Origin: Caryophanales bacterium UBA4869
GTDB lineage: Bacteria > Bacillota_I > Bacilli_A > RFN20 > CAG-288
Assembly: GCA_002399505.1 (NCBI GenBank)
Contig: DHDT01000067.1
Location: 9,738 to 16,441, forward strand
Direction of reading: 5' to 3'
Length of the DNA stretch: 6,704 nt
The notes beneath the pieces were generated by a model. It was not told where the DNA came from. It made no database searches and saw nothing but the letters and a program-made list of their open reading frames with translations. Both the position numbers and the translations under genes were made by a program. Numbering within the stretch: position 1 is the first letter of the stretch; each line of letters starts with the position of its first letter. Below are positions 1-5,943 of the stretch, one piece after another.

Positions 1-57
1 GTGCAGGGCTATAAGGAAAACGGAGAGATTTCATTTAAAATCAAGTTTTCTTATTAA
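1..57 (+). CDS. Possible C-terminal tail of an upstream gene (partial)
   Basis: Frame 1 is open from the left edge and closes with TAA at 55-57, giving an 18-residue tail that ends FKIKFSY. The alternating hydrophobic and charged pattern (EISFKIKF) would suit a closing beta strand. It ends 28 nt before the comFA start, a spacing that fits an upstream gene on the same strand. The family cannot be named from 18 residues. An IMPACT/YigZ (YvyE-type) protein is a common comFA neighbour in Firmicutes, but that is only a guess from context. The comFA frame is also open across this stretch, which weakens the call. Confidence 0.35.
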   Translation: MQGYKENGEISFKIKFSY

Positions 58-85
58 AATCCCCTCCTTTGGCTTAATAGTAGGT

Positions 86-1240
86 ATGGGAGATGAATTT
101 GTCTGTCCTCGCTGCGGAAACAGCGATATCAGGTTTATCGGTCATTTAAACGGAAGACCTTATTGCCGCCTTTGCCTTCCTTACTGCGGGAAGGAAGCTT
201 TTTACGAGTATCGTCCTCATAAAGGAATAAGACTGGAGCTTTCTTATCCTTTGAGCGAAAAGCAGGAAAAGACAGCTTCAAAGACCAGGGAACTTATTTC
301 AGAAGGAAAAAATATTCTCATCCACGCCGTTACAGGTGCTGGCAAGACGGAACTAGTCTATTATTCGATGGAGATGATTCTGAAAAACAGAGGGCATGTT
401 GGTTTTGCCACCCCCAGAAGAGATGTCGTCATCGATTTGACTCCTCGAATCAAAGAAGCTTTTCCTAAGGCAAAAGTAGTTTCCGTATACGGAGATCATT
501 CCTCGGTTATCGAAGGAGACATCATCGTTTTGACTACCCATCAGCTTTACAGATATCCTTCATATTTCGATCTTCTCATCCTCGACGAAATAGACGCTTT
601 CCCATATTGTGGAAACCTTCTTCTGAAATCCTTCTTCAGGAGGAGCATCCGAGGAAATTATGTTTTGCTTTCAGCAACACCCAGTCAGGAAGATATCGAT
701 GAGGTGAAGAGAGACAACGGCTGCATTCTGACTTTGTTTGAACGTTACCATAAAGCTCCCCTTCCTCTTCCGGAATATATCCGGGTCGGATATTATTCTT
801 CCTATTTCGTCTGCTTAAAAAGACTTTCTAACTTTATCAGGGAGAACAAACCGGTCTTTGTCTTTGCACCGACGATTGAAATCGGCAAAAAGCTGTTCTT
901 TTTTCTTTCTCTGTTTCTGAAGAACGGGAATTTCGTCTCTTCCAAAGAAGAAGAAAGAAAGCTTAACATCGAGAGATTCAAAGCCGGTCAGTTAGATTAC
1001 CTTGTCACTACCTCGATTTTGGAAAGAGGAGTGACAGTCAAAAACCTTCAGGTGATAGTCTTTGAGGCTGATCATCTGCTTTTTCAGCAGAGGACTTTAG
1101 TGCAGATTGCCGGACGTGCGGGAAGAAAAATAGATGCGACTGACGGCAAGGTGCTTTTATTGGCAGAAGAAGAAAGCGAATCGATTAAAGGAGCGATAGA
1201 TGAAATCAAAAAATATAACCAGGGAAAGTCACTTCTGTAA
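86..1240 (+). CDS. comFA: ComFA, competence-associated DEAD-like DNA helicase/translocase ATPase
   Basis: ComFA is a cytoplasmic membrane-associated ATPase thought to drive incoming single-stranded DNA through the ComEC channel during transformation. The 384-residue product begins with a zinc-finger module (C7-x2-C10 and C27-x2-C30, with C34 nearby). Superfamily 2 motifs follow: Walker A GAGKT at 84-88, motif Ia ATPRR at 108-112, TTH at 150-152, Walker B DEID at 167-170 (then AFPY, typical of ComFA), SAT at 196-198, motif V TTSILERGV at 308-316 and motif VI QIAGRAGR at 340-347. Every core motif is intact. At 384 aa it is shorter than B. subtilis ComFA (about 460 aa), with the deficit before the zinc finger. 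ATG at 86 is the only usual start in this frame within the window; its only Shine-Dalgarno-like match is AGGT directly against it. The frame stays open to the left edge, so a start outside the window is not excluded. It overlaps comFC by 41 nt. Confidence 0.93.
   Translation: MGDEFVCPRCGNSDIRFIGHLNGRPYCRLCLPYCGKEAFYEYRPHKGIRLELSYPLSEKQEKTASKTRELISEGKNILIHAVTGAGKTELVYYSMEMILKNRGHVGFATPRRDVVIDLTPRIKEAFPKAKVVSVYGDHSSVIEGDIIVLTTHQLYRYPSYFDLLILDEIDAFPYCGNLLLKSFFRRSIRGNYVLLSATPSQEDIDEVKRDNGCILTLFERYHKAPLPLPEYIRVGYYSSYFVCLKRLSNFIRENKPVFVFAPTIEIGKKLFFFLSLFLKNGNFVSSKEEERKLNIERFKAGQLDYLVTTSILERGVTVKNLQVIVFEADHLLFQQRTLVQIAGRAGRKIDATDGKVLLLAEEESESIKGAIDEIKKYNQGKSLL
1187..1193 (+). promoter_or_regulatory. 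Shine-Dalgarno for comFC inside comFA
   Basis: AAAGGAG lies 6 nt before the ATG at 1200, within the last codons of comFA. It is what supports the long overlap start for comFC and suggests that the two proteins are translated from one message. Confidence 0.75.
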
Positions 1241-1853
1241 GTCCTGCTTCAAAGAAATAAGACTAACTCCCATCCGTTCCTTTATCGAAAGAGAACCTAT
1301 TCTCTGCGATGACTGTCTATCTTCTGTCATCAAAGAATTGGCAAGTGAGGAAATGTTTGGAATCAAGGTTATTTCCTTATCAAGATATGATGGTATTATC
1401 AAGAGGTGGCTCTTCTCATATAAAGAATTAGGAGATATAGAACTAGCTCCCTGTTTTCTCTTTCCTTTTCTGCCGATTATCAGGTTATTTTTTAAAAGAT
1501 ATGTCTTTGTGCCCCTGCCCTCTTTGAAAGAGCGCTCTCAAAAAAGAGGGTTTATTCATCTTAACGAAATGCTCAAAGCCTCAGGTCTTCCTTTTATCGA
1601 TGTTCTTGAAAAGAATAAAGGGCAGGAACAGAAAGAATTATCTGTGGACGAAAGACTGAAGAAAAAAGGCATTGAATTCTCGGGTAGAGAAGAACAGATA
1701 AAAGGGAAAAACATCGTTCTTTTTGATGATGTTGTGACTACGGGTTCCACATTGAAAGAAAGCCTAGATGTCATTAATTCACATAATCCAAAACACGTAA
1801 AAGCCCTGATTCTCATGAACAATCATGATTCTCCGGCAAAAAGGATTAAGTGA
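1200..1853 (+). CDS. comFC: ComFC/GntX-family phosphoribosyltransferase-like competence protein
   Basis: ComFC is a PRTase-fold protein that works with ComFA in natural transformation and binds single-stranded DNA in the characterised homologues. The 217-residue product has an N-terminal zinc-binding Cys set (C13-x2-C16 and C36-x2-C39). A middle segment carries the family hallmark RGFIHLNEM at 116-124, where most relatives have RGFNQ, so the usual N-Q pair is replaced. The PRPP-binding loop follows: VLFDDVVTTGST at 173-184, with the acidic pair D176-D177 and the TTGST turn. Length is within the family's usual range. The start at 1200 is supported by AAAGGAG 6 nt upstream and overlaps comFA by 41 nt, the close packing expected of a comF operon. 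No comFB-like gene lies between them. The gene ends in TGA, and its Arg codons are mostly AGA/AGG (11 of 13), unlike dnaB downstream. Confidence 0.92.
   Translation: MKSKNITRESHFCKSCFKEIRLTPIRSFIEREPILCDDCLSSVIKELASEEMFGIKVISLSRYDGIIKRWLFSYKELGDIELAPCFLFPFLPIIRLFFKRYVFVPLPSLKERSQKRGFIHLNEMLKASGLPFIDVLEKNKGQEQKELSVDERLKKKGIEFSGREEQIKGKNIVLFDDVVTTGSTLKESLDVINSHNPKHVKALILMNNHDSPAKRIK
1518..1550 (+). repeat. Strong hairpin-forming inverted repeat inside comFC
   Basis: An 8-bp perfect outer stem (CCCTCTTT at 1518-1525 with AAAGAGGG at 1543-1550) encloses a second palindrome, AGAGCGCTCT at 1529-1538. TTTAT follows, which is a weak U-tract. It falls in the codons just before the conserved RGF motif of ComFC. 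This could be chance or an RNA structure affecting the message; the poor U-tract argues against a true terminator. Confidence 0.4.
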
Positions 1854-1899
1854 ATACTTTATTATATTTATTAATTAAACTATAATTAACAAGTATTCA
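1851..1899 (+). repeat. Inverted repeat bracketing the comFC-gdpP promoter region
   Basis: TGAATACTT at 1851-1859 (containing the comFC stop) and AAGTATTCA at 1891-1899 are perfect 9-bp inverted copies separated by 31 nt. A smaller pair, TTAATT at 1871-1876 and AATTAA at 1884-1889, lies between them with a 7-nt loop. The arms flank a TATAAT hexamer. It could be an operator-like site for a dimeric regulator or a weak end to the comF message. There is no good T-run after it, and AT-rich DNA makes such repeats by chance fairly easily. Confidence 0.35.
1858..1886 (+). promoter_or_regulatory. Candidate sigma-A type promoter for the gdpP operon
   Basis: A perfect -10 hexamer TATAAT is at 1881-1886. 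With a 17-bp spacer the -35 would be TTTATT at 1858-1863, which matches TTGACA at only three of six positions. There is no TGn extension. Transcription would start near 1893, leaving a leader of about 30 nt. The spacer is the only one of any size between recognised genes, so it is the natural place for the gdpP-rplI-dnaB-walJ promoter. The region is AT-rich, so a chance match is possible. Confidence 0.5.
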
Positions 1900-1911
1900 A
1901 TTTCCCTTCTT

Positions 1912-1916
1912 GGAGG
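1912..1916 (+). promoter_or_regulatory. Shine-Dalgarno deciding the gdpP start
   Basis: GGAGG lies 5 nt before ATG at 1922. An in-frame TTG at 1910 overlaps this site, so it cannot be the working start; choosing it would add four residues encoded by the ribosome-binding site itself. Confidence 0.85.
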
Positions 1917-1921
1917 TCTTC

Positions 1922-4003
1922 ATGAGCAATAACAAATATAAGAAACAAAAAGCTGAAGGCGGTGAGCTGCCTAAGATTTTGAAGAAACAGAGAAAAACCA
2001 ACGCTTTTACTATGCTTTTATTTGTCCTTTCTCTTACAGCCATTGTCCTTCTGTTCATTCTTCTTCCTGAATTCAATTATTATTTCTATGTCCTAGTCGG
2101 ATTTGTCGGACTTGCGATACTCACTTATGCCTTCCAGATTTTTTATTTCGGATACCGAATACAGAAGACCAAAGGCAAGACTGAGATGACTTCGGCTGAG
2201 ATTGTCGGAAATGATATCAATGAAGCATACAATTTCGGGCAGATAGGCTTAGTCGTCTGTGACAAAGATCATTTTGTCATGTGGGCCAATGATTTTCTGT
2301 CTAAGAGAATGCCGAATATCATCGACAAGAATATCCTGCTTTTGTATCCTTCTCTTTCCACTTTGCTTGAGAATAAGGAAAATAGCGATAAAACTGAAGA
2401 AAAGACTGTAATCTGCGTCAATAACAATTTCGTCTATGAAGTGGTTCTTCTCAAGGAAGCCAGACTGTTTGTCTTCAAGGACATCACCCAATTCAACAAA
2501 GCGGACAATGAAAACAAAAACAACGCTCCTGTCATCGGATATATCTGCATCGACAACTATTCTGATGTTCAGATAAACACATCCGATGAATCTCATTTCA
2601 ATGATATGCTGACTGGAGTCAGAAGTCTTCTGGCTGACTTTGCCAGATCATCCTCTTCCCTGATGAGAAAATTATCTGAAGACCGTTATTTCTTTATCAC
2701 CACGGTCGACAAATACAACGCTATCTTCGACGATAACTTCTCTGTCGTCGACAAAGTCAGAAATCTCTATCAGAACGGATTCACGATTTCAATCGGTGTC
2801 TCACTCTATTTCCCTGAATATTCCCGTTTAGCTGAAATTGCCTCCAATGCTCTGGATGTGGCTTTGTCACGTGGCGGAGATCAGACTGTCATCGCTCCTT
2901 TTGGCAAATCGATGATCTTCATAGGCGGCAAGAGCGAACTCAAGCCTAATCAGAACCGAGTCAAGATGCGTACCTTGTCAAATTCCTTCCTGACTACCTT
3001 GAAGAACTATAAGACTGTTCTCATCATGGGTCACGGAACGGGAACGCCTTGTGATTTCGACAGTATGGGATCGGCTCTCGGCGTCTATCTGCTGGCAAAT
3101 TACTGCAAAGTCAAAGCCAAGATATGCTTCGAAGATCAGCTGGTTGAGGAAAAGTGCCGAATGGGCGTTCAAAGTCAGTTCAGCAAAGATGAGATGGAAG
3201 AAATCTTTGTCGACTTGAAGGATGTGGATCAATATGTCGCCGATACTACCCTTCTAGTCTTAGTCGACCACAACAATCCCAATATGAGTATCTTCCACGA
3301 GACTGTCAAAAAACTCAATCATATCGCCGTGATCGATCATCACCGTCCCGGTCAGGTGGGTGTCACAAATCCCGGTCCTGTCTTCAACTGCATCGACAGC
3401 TCTGCCTCTTCGGCCAGTGAACTGATAACTTCCTTCATCATGTATTCGACCTATGACATACCAGTAGACCCCAGAACTGCTACTTTCCTGCTTACCGGTA
3501 TCTCCCTCGATACTCACTTCTTCAAGGAAAAGGCCACTTCCGCTACTTTTGAAGCCGCCAGTCAGCTTGTAAAATATCATGCCGATTCTGCTATGGTCGA
3601 TGACTTCCTGAAGGAAAACCTGGAAGAATACAAACAGAAGATCGCTATCATGAATGCGGCTGAGACGCCTGAATATGGCTGTCTGGTCGCTACTTCTCCT
3701 GACGCTGACATCGTTCCTCCTATCCTTCTTTCCATCGTCGCAAATGATGCCCTGCAGATTAGCGGCATCAATTGCTCCTTCTGTATCGGAAGATGCGGAG
3801 AACACGAAGTCAAGATATCAGCCAGATCTGACGGGTCAGTCAACTGCCAGATGCTGATGGAGAAGTTAGGAGGAGGAGGCCACTTGGCAATGGCCGCCAC
3901 TGTCTTCGATACGGGATCTGTAGATGATGCCAAGAAGAAGCTCTTGCTGATACTAAACGATTATCTTGAAGATGCCAAGACTGTCAGATCTGTTAAAGAA
4001 TAG
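1922..4003 (+). CDS. gdpP: GdpP (YybT-type) membrane-bound cyclic-di-AMP phosphodiesterase
   Basis: GdpP hydrolyses the second messenger c-di-AMP to 5'-pApA and so affects potassium and osmotic balance and cell-wall stress responses. The 693-residue product starts with a basic cytoplasmic stretch and two membrane helices (about 30-49 and 55-77). A PAS-like domain follows (about 99-190), then a degenerate GGDEF domain (about 200-335) ending in the family motif RGGDQ at 317-321. The DHH domain carries H371, D378 and D380 (motif I), D449 in VDHNNP, D472-H473-H474 and D530 in GISLDTHFF. The DHHA1 domain has ISARS at 632-636 and GGGGH at 650-654. All expected metal ligands appear present, but motif I is three residues longer than the usual H-x3-D-x-D, and the second motif reads DHN where relatives often have D-x-H. 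Three close cysteines (C618, C621, C625) are also unusual. It is first in a cluster with rplI 12 nt downstream, the order seen in Bacillus. Confidence 0.95.
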   Translation: MSNNKYKKQKAEGGELPKILKKQRKTNAFTMLLFVLSLTAIVLLFILLPEFNYYFYVLVGFVGLAILTYAFQIFYFGYRIQKTKGKTEMTSAEIVGNDINEAYNFGQIGLVVCDKDHFVMWANDFLSKRMPNIIDKNILLLYPSLSTLLENKENSDKTEEKTVICVNNNFVYEVVLLKEARLFVFKDITQFNKADNENKNNAPVIGYICIDNYSDVQINTSDESHFNDMLTGVRSLLADFARSSSSLMRKLSEDRYFFITTVDKYNAIFDDNFSVVDKVRNLYQNGFTISIGVSLYFPEYSRLAEIASNALDVALSRGGDQTVIAPFGKSMIFIGGKSELKPNQNRVKMRTLSNSFLTTLKNYKTVLIMGHGTGTPCDFDSMGSALGVYLLANYCKVKAKICFEDQLVEEKCRMGVQSQFSKDEMEEIFVDLKDVDQYVADTTLLVLVDHNNPNMSIFHETVKKLNHIAVIDHHRPGQVGVTNPGPVFNCIDSSASSASELITSFIMYSTYDIPVDPRTATFLLTGISLDTHFFKEKATSATFEAASQLVKYHADSAMVDDFLKENLEEYKQKIAIMNAAETPEYGCLVATSPDADIVPPILLSIVANDALQISGINCSFCIGRCGEHEVKISARSDGSVNCQMLMEKLGGGGHLAMAATVFDTGSVDDAKKKLLLILNDYLEDAKTVRSVKE

Positions 4004-4007
4004 GAGG
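4002..4007 (+). promoter_or_regulatory. Shine-Dalgarno for rplI overlapping the gdpP stop
   Basis: AGGAGG shares its first two bases with the gdpP TAG stop and lies 8 nt before the rplI ATG. This is a strong site, as expected for a highly expressed ribosomal protein, and ties rplI translation closely to the end of gdpP. Confidence 0.85.
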
Positions 4008-4015
4008 ATGTAAAG

Positions 4016-4477
4016 ATGAAAGTATTAATGAAAAAAGATGTTCGCAAAGTCGGTAAAAAGGGTGAAGTCGTCGATGTGAGTGATGGATACGGAGCTAATT
4101 TCCTGATTCCAGGTGGCCACGCCGTCTTATTCACTCCCGCTGCTCAGAAAGACTTTGAGCATCAGAAGGCTTTGGAGAAGATCGAAGACGAAAAGAGAAA
4201 AGCCATGGCTGCCGATATGGCTAAGGCCTTAGAGGGAATCACCCTCAAGTTTGAGGCTTCAGCCGGCCGTCGGGGTGAGATGATCGGAACTGTCTCCTTC
4301 AAGGAGATTCTCACTGCTTTGAAGAAGCAGTACGATATCTGCCTTGACAAGAAACAGATTGTCGAAAAAGACGTGATTGTCAATGGTTTTGGCGTCACTA
4401 CTCTCAAAGTCGATCTCTATAAAGGCGTTGTCTTTGGCGAAATCAAGGTTCGAGTAGACTTAAAAGAAAAGAAGTAA
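4016..4477 (+). CDS. rplI: 50S ribosomal protein L9
   Basis: L9 (bL9) binds 23S rRNA at the base of the L1 stalk and helps keep the reading frame. The 153-residue product has the N-terminal RNA-binding domain with the complete L9 signature: G13, G16, V21, G24-Y25, N28-F29-L30, G34, A36 and T40. A charged connecting helix follows (about 42-75, rich in Lys, Glu and Ala), then the C-terminal domain from about 76, with GRRGEMIGTVSFKEI at 84-98 matching the usual G-x-x-G-x-[LI]-[FI]-G-[ST]-V-[TS] pattern. Length matches the family (about 150 aa). It lies 12 nt after gdpP and 2 nt before dnaB, the widely conserved gdpP-rplI-dnaB arrangement. Confidence 0.97.
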   Translation: MKVLMKKDVRKVGKKGEVVDVSDGYGANFLIPGGHAVLFTPAAQKDFEHQKALEKIEDEKRKAMAADMAKALEGITLKFEASAGRRGEMIGTVSFKEILTALKKQYDICLDKKQIVEKDVIVNGFGVTTLKVDLYKGVVFGEIKVRVDLKEKK

Positions 4478-4479
4478 AC

Positions 4480-5943
4480 ATGGAAGACAGCGATAATAAG
4501 ATTCTCAACGAGATGAACATCATCTACGATATCCTCATGGATTCGAGTGGTGATGATCTTTTGTCGGTCTCCAATGATTTGACTCCTGATGATTTTATTG
4601 ACCCTAGAAATAGGATTATCTTCAAGACTATTCTGGATATGTTCAATAAGGACATCAAACCCGACATTGCCACTTTGACAAGCGAGCTGAAGAATCTCCA
4701 GCTTTTTGATGAGATAGGCGGTCTTGATTATCTCAATCAGATCTTCCAGTCGTCCTTAGGTGTTTCTTCAGTCCAAGGTTATGTCAAACAAGTCAAGGAT
4801 AAGTCTCTGATTACTCATTTCATCGATACTCTCAAAAGAATCACCGATGAAGCCGTCAATAAACCTATCGACAATATTTCGGAATTTATCGGAACTTCCG
4901 AGACGGAGATCTTAAAGATCACCCGTTCCAGAAGAGCCGGCTTTTATGTCGGTGCGGGAGAACTATCTGATGATCTTGTCACTAATCTTGTCAAACAGAC
5001 CAAAGACTTTAAGGAAAACGGAGTGAAACCTAACGGCGTCACCGGTGTTCCGACTGGCTACAATGAGATGGATCAGCTTACTAAAGGCTGGCATAAGGGC
5101 GATATGGTCGTTATCGGTGCCCGTCCGTCAGTCGGAAAAACCGCTTTTGCCATTCAGCTTCTCTATAAGGTTGCCAAACGCGGAACCCCCGTTCTCTTCT
5201 TCTCCTTGGAAATGAGTTCTCTTTCAATAGCTATGCGTCTTCTGGAAATGACTTCTGGTTTATCAAGCGATGAAATCAACTCCTTTGATTTTTTGGAAAA
5301 GTCGACCAAGGAACATATTCTCGTCAATACCAAAAGTGCTTCTGAGGCTGCGGAAGTTGCAAAGCTTCAGAGAGGCATGGATGAATTGGCCGCTTTGCCC
5401 TTCTATATCAACGATAACCCCGGCTCTCGAATGATCGATATCTCCGTCAACTGTCAGAAGATCAAAAATTCAATTCCTAAATTAGGATTGATTGCCATCG
5501 ACTACTTAGGTCTTATCACCAGTCAGGCCAGAAAAGGCGGCCAGGATTCACGTCAGCAGGAAGTGGCTGATATTTCCCGTCAGATCAAACAGCTGGCCCG
5601 TACTTTGGAAGTTCCGGTCATCGCCTTAAGTCAGCTCTCCCGTGATACCGAAAAAAGACAGGATCACGCTCCTCAGCTATCAGACTTACGTGATTCAGGT
5701 GCCATCGAACAGGATGCGGATATGATCTTCATGCTTTATCGTGAGGACTATTATTCGAAGGGAAACGAAAAAGAAGACGAGGCCTCAGCCGTCACTGAAA
5801 GCAACAACCCTATTTCTCAGGTCCGAATCAGTCTTCTGAAGAACAGAAACGGTGCTATCGGCTATATCGATTTCATCTTCGATAAGGAACATTGTACTTT
5901 CAATGTCGCTACTCAGGCCCATGAAGACGAAGCGGGAATATAA
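4480..5943 (+). CDS. dnaB: Replicative DNA helicase DnaB (called DnaC in Bacillus)
   Basis: DnaB is the hexameric 5'-3' helicase that unwinds DNA at the replication fork. The 487-residue product has the N-terminal helical domain (about 1-130; DFIDPRNRIIF and IGGLDYL are typical), a linker near 150-185 and the RecA-like domain. Motifs seen are Walker A GARPSVGKT at 213-221, FSLEMS at 241-246 with catalytic E244, Walker B IAIDYLGLI at 338-346 (D341), SQLSRDTE at 384-391, SDLRDSGAIEQDAD at 401-414, and LYRED (R421) plus KNRNG at 454-458, which supply the arginine-finger region. It is longer than typical relatives (about 450 aa). The extra length is mainly near residues 268-290, between the SLEMS motif and PFYINDNPG, and near 427-443. 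No intein is present. No strong Shine-Dalgarno precedes the ATG, which is 2 nt after the rplI stop, so translation is probably coupled; ATG at 4513 is an alternative start. Confidence 0.97.
   Translation: MEDSDNKILNEMNIIYDILMDSSGDDLLSVSNDLTPDDFIDPRNRIIFKTILDMFNKDIKPDIATLTSELKNLQLFDEIGGLDYLNQIFQSSLGVSSVQGYVKQVKDKSLITHFIDTLKRITDEAVNKPIDNISEFIGTSETEILKITRSRRAGFYVGAGELSDDLVTNLVKQTKDFKENGVKPNGVTGVPTGYNEMDQLTKGWHKGDMVVIGARPSVGKTAFAIQLLYKVAKRGTPVLFFSLEMSSLSIAMRLLEMTSGLSSDEINSFDFLEKSTKEHILVNTKSASEAAEVAKLQRGMDELAALPFYINDNPGSRMIDISVNCQKIKNSIPKLGLIAIDYLGLITSQARKGGQDSRQQEVADISRQIKQLARTLEVPVIALSQLSRDTEKRQDHAPQLSDLRDSGAIEQDADMIFMLYREDYYSKGNEKEDEASAVTESNNPISQVRISLLKNRNGAIGYIDFIFDKEHCTFNVATQAHEDEAGI

Noticed and set aside
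63..70. AAAGGAGG on the minus strand as a ribosome-binding site for a divergent gene
   Set aside because: No ATG, GTG or TTG lies at a workable distance; the nearest minus-strand ATG (34-32) is about 28 nt away.
1851..1853. TGA read as Trp (Mycoplasma-type code)
   Set aside because: The recognised Trp codons I checked are all TGG and no gene has an internal TGA, so TGA here is best read as a stop.
1910..1921. TTG start for gdpP four codons upstream
   Set aside because: The TTG overlaps the GGAGG ribosome-binding site that serves ATG 1922, so the ATG is the far better start.
1880..1921. Riboswitch (such as a c-di-AMP ydaO type) before gdpP
   Set aside because: The spacer is only 68 nt and AT-rich, with a predicted leader of about 30 nt, far too short for such an RNA.
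2727..2751. 7-bp inverted repeat TCGACGA/TCGTCGA in gdpP
   Set aside because: It is short, has an 11-nt loop, and follows from repeated Asp/Val/Asp codons (GAC, GTC); nothing sets it apart from chance.
3260..3805. 181-codon open frame on the minus strand
   Set aside because: It lies wholly opposite the DHH and DHHA1 region of gdpP, matches no family I recognise, and is explained by the codon pattern of the + strand gene.
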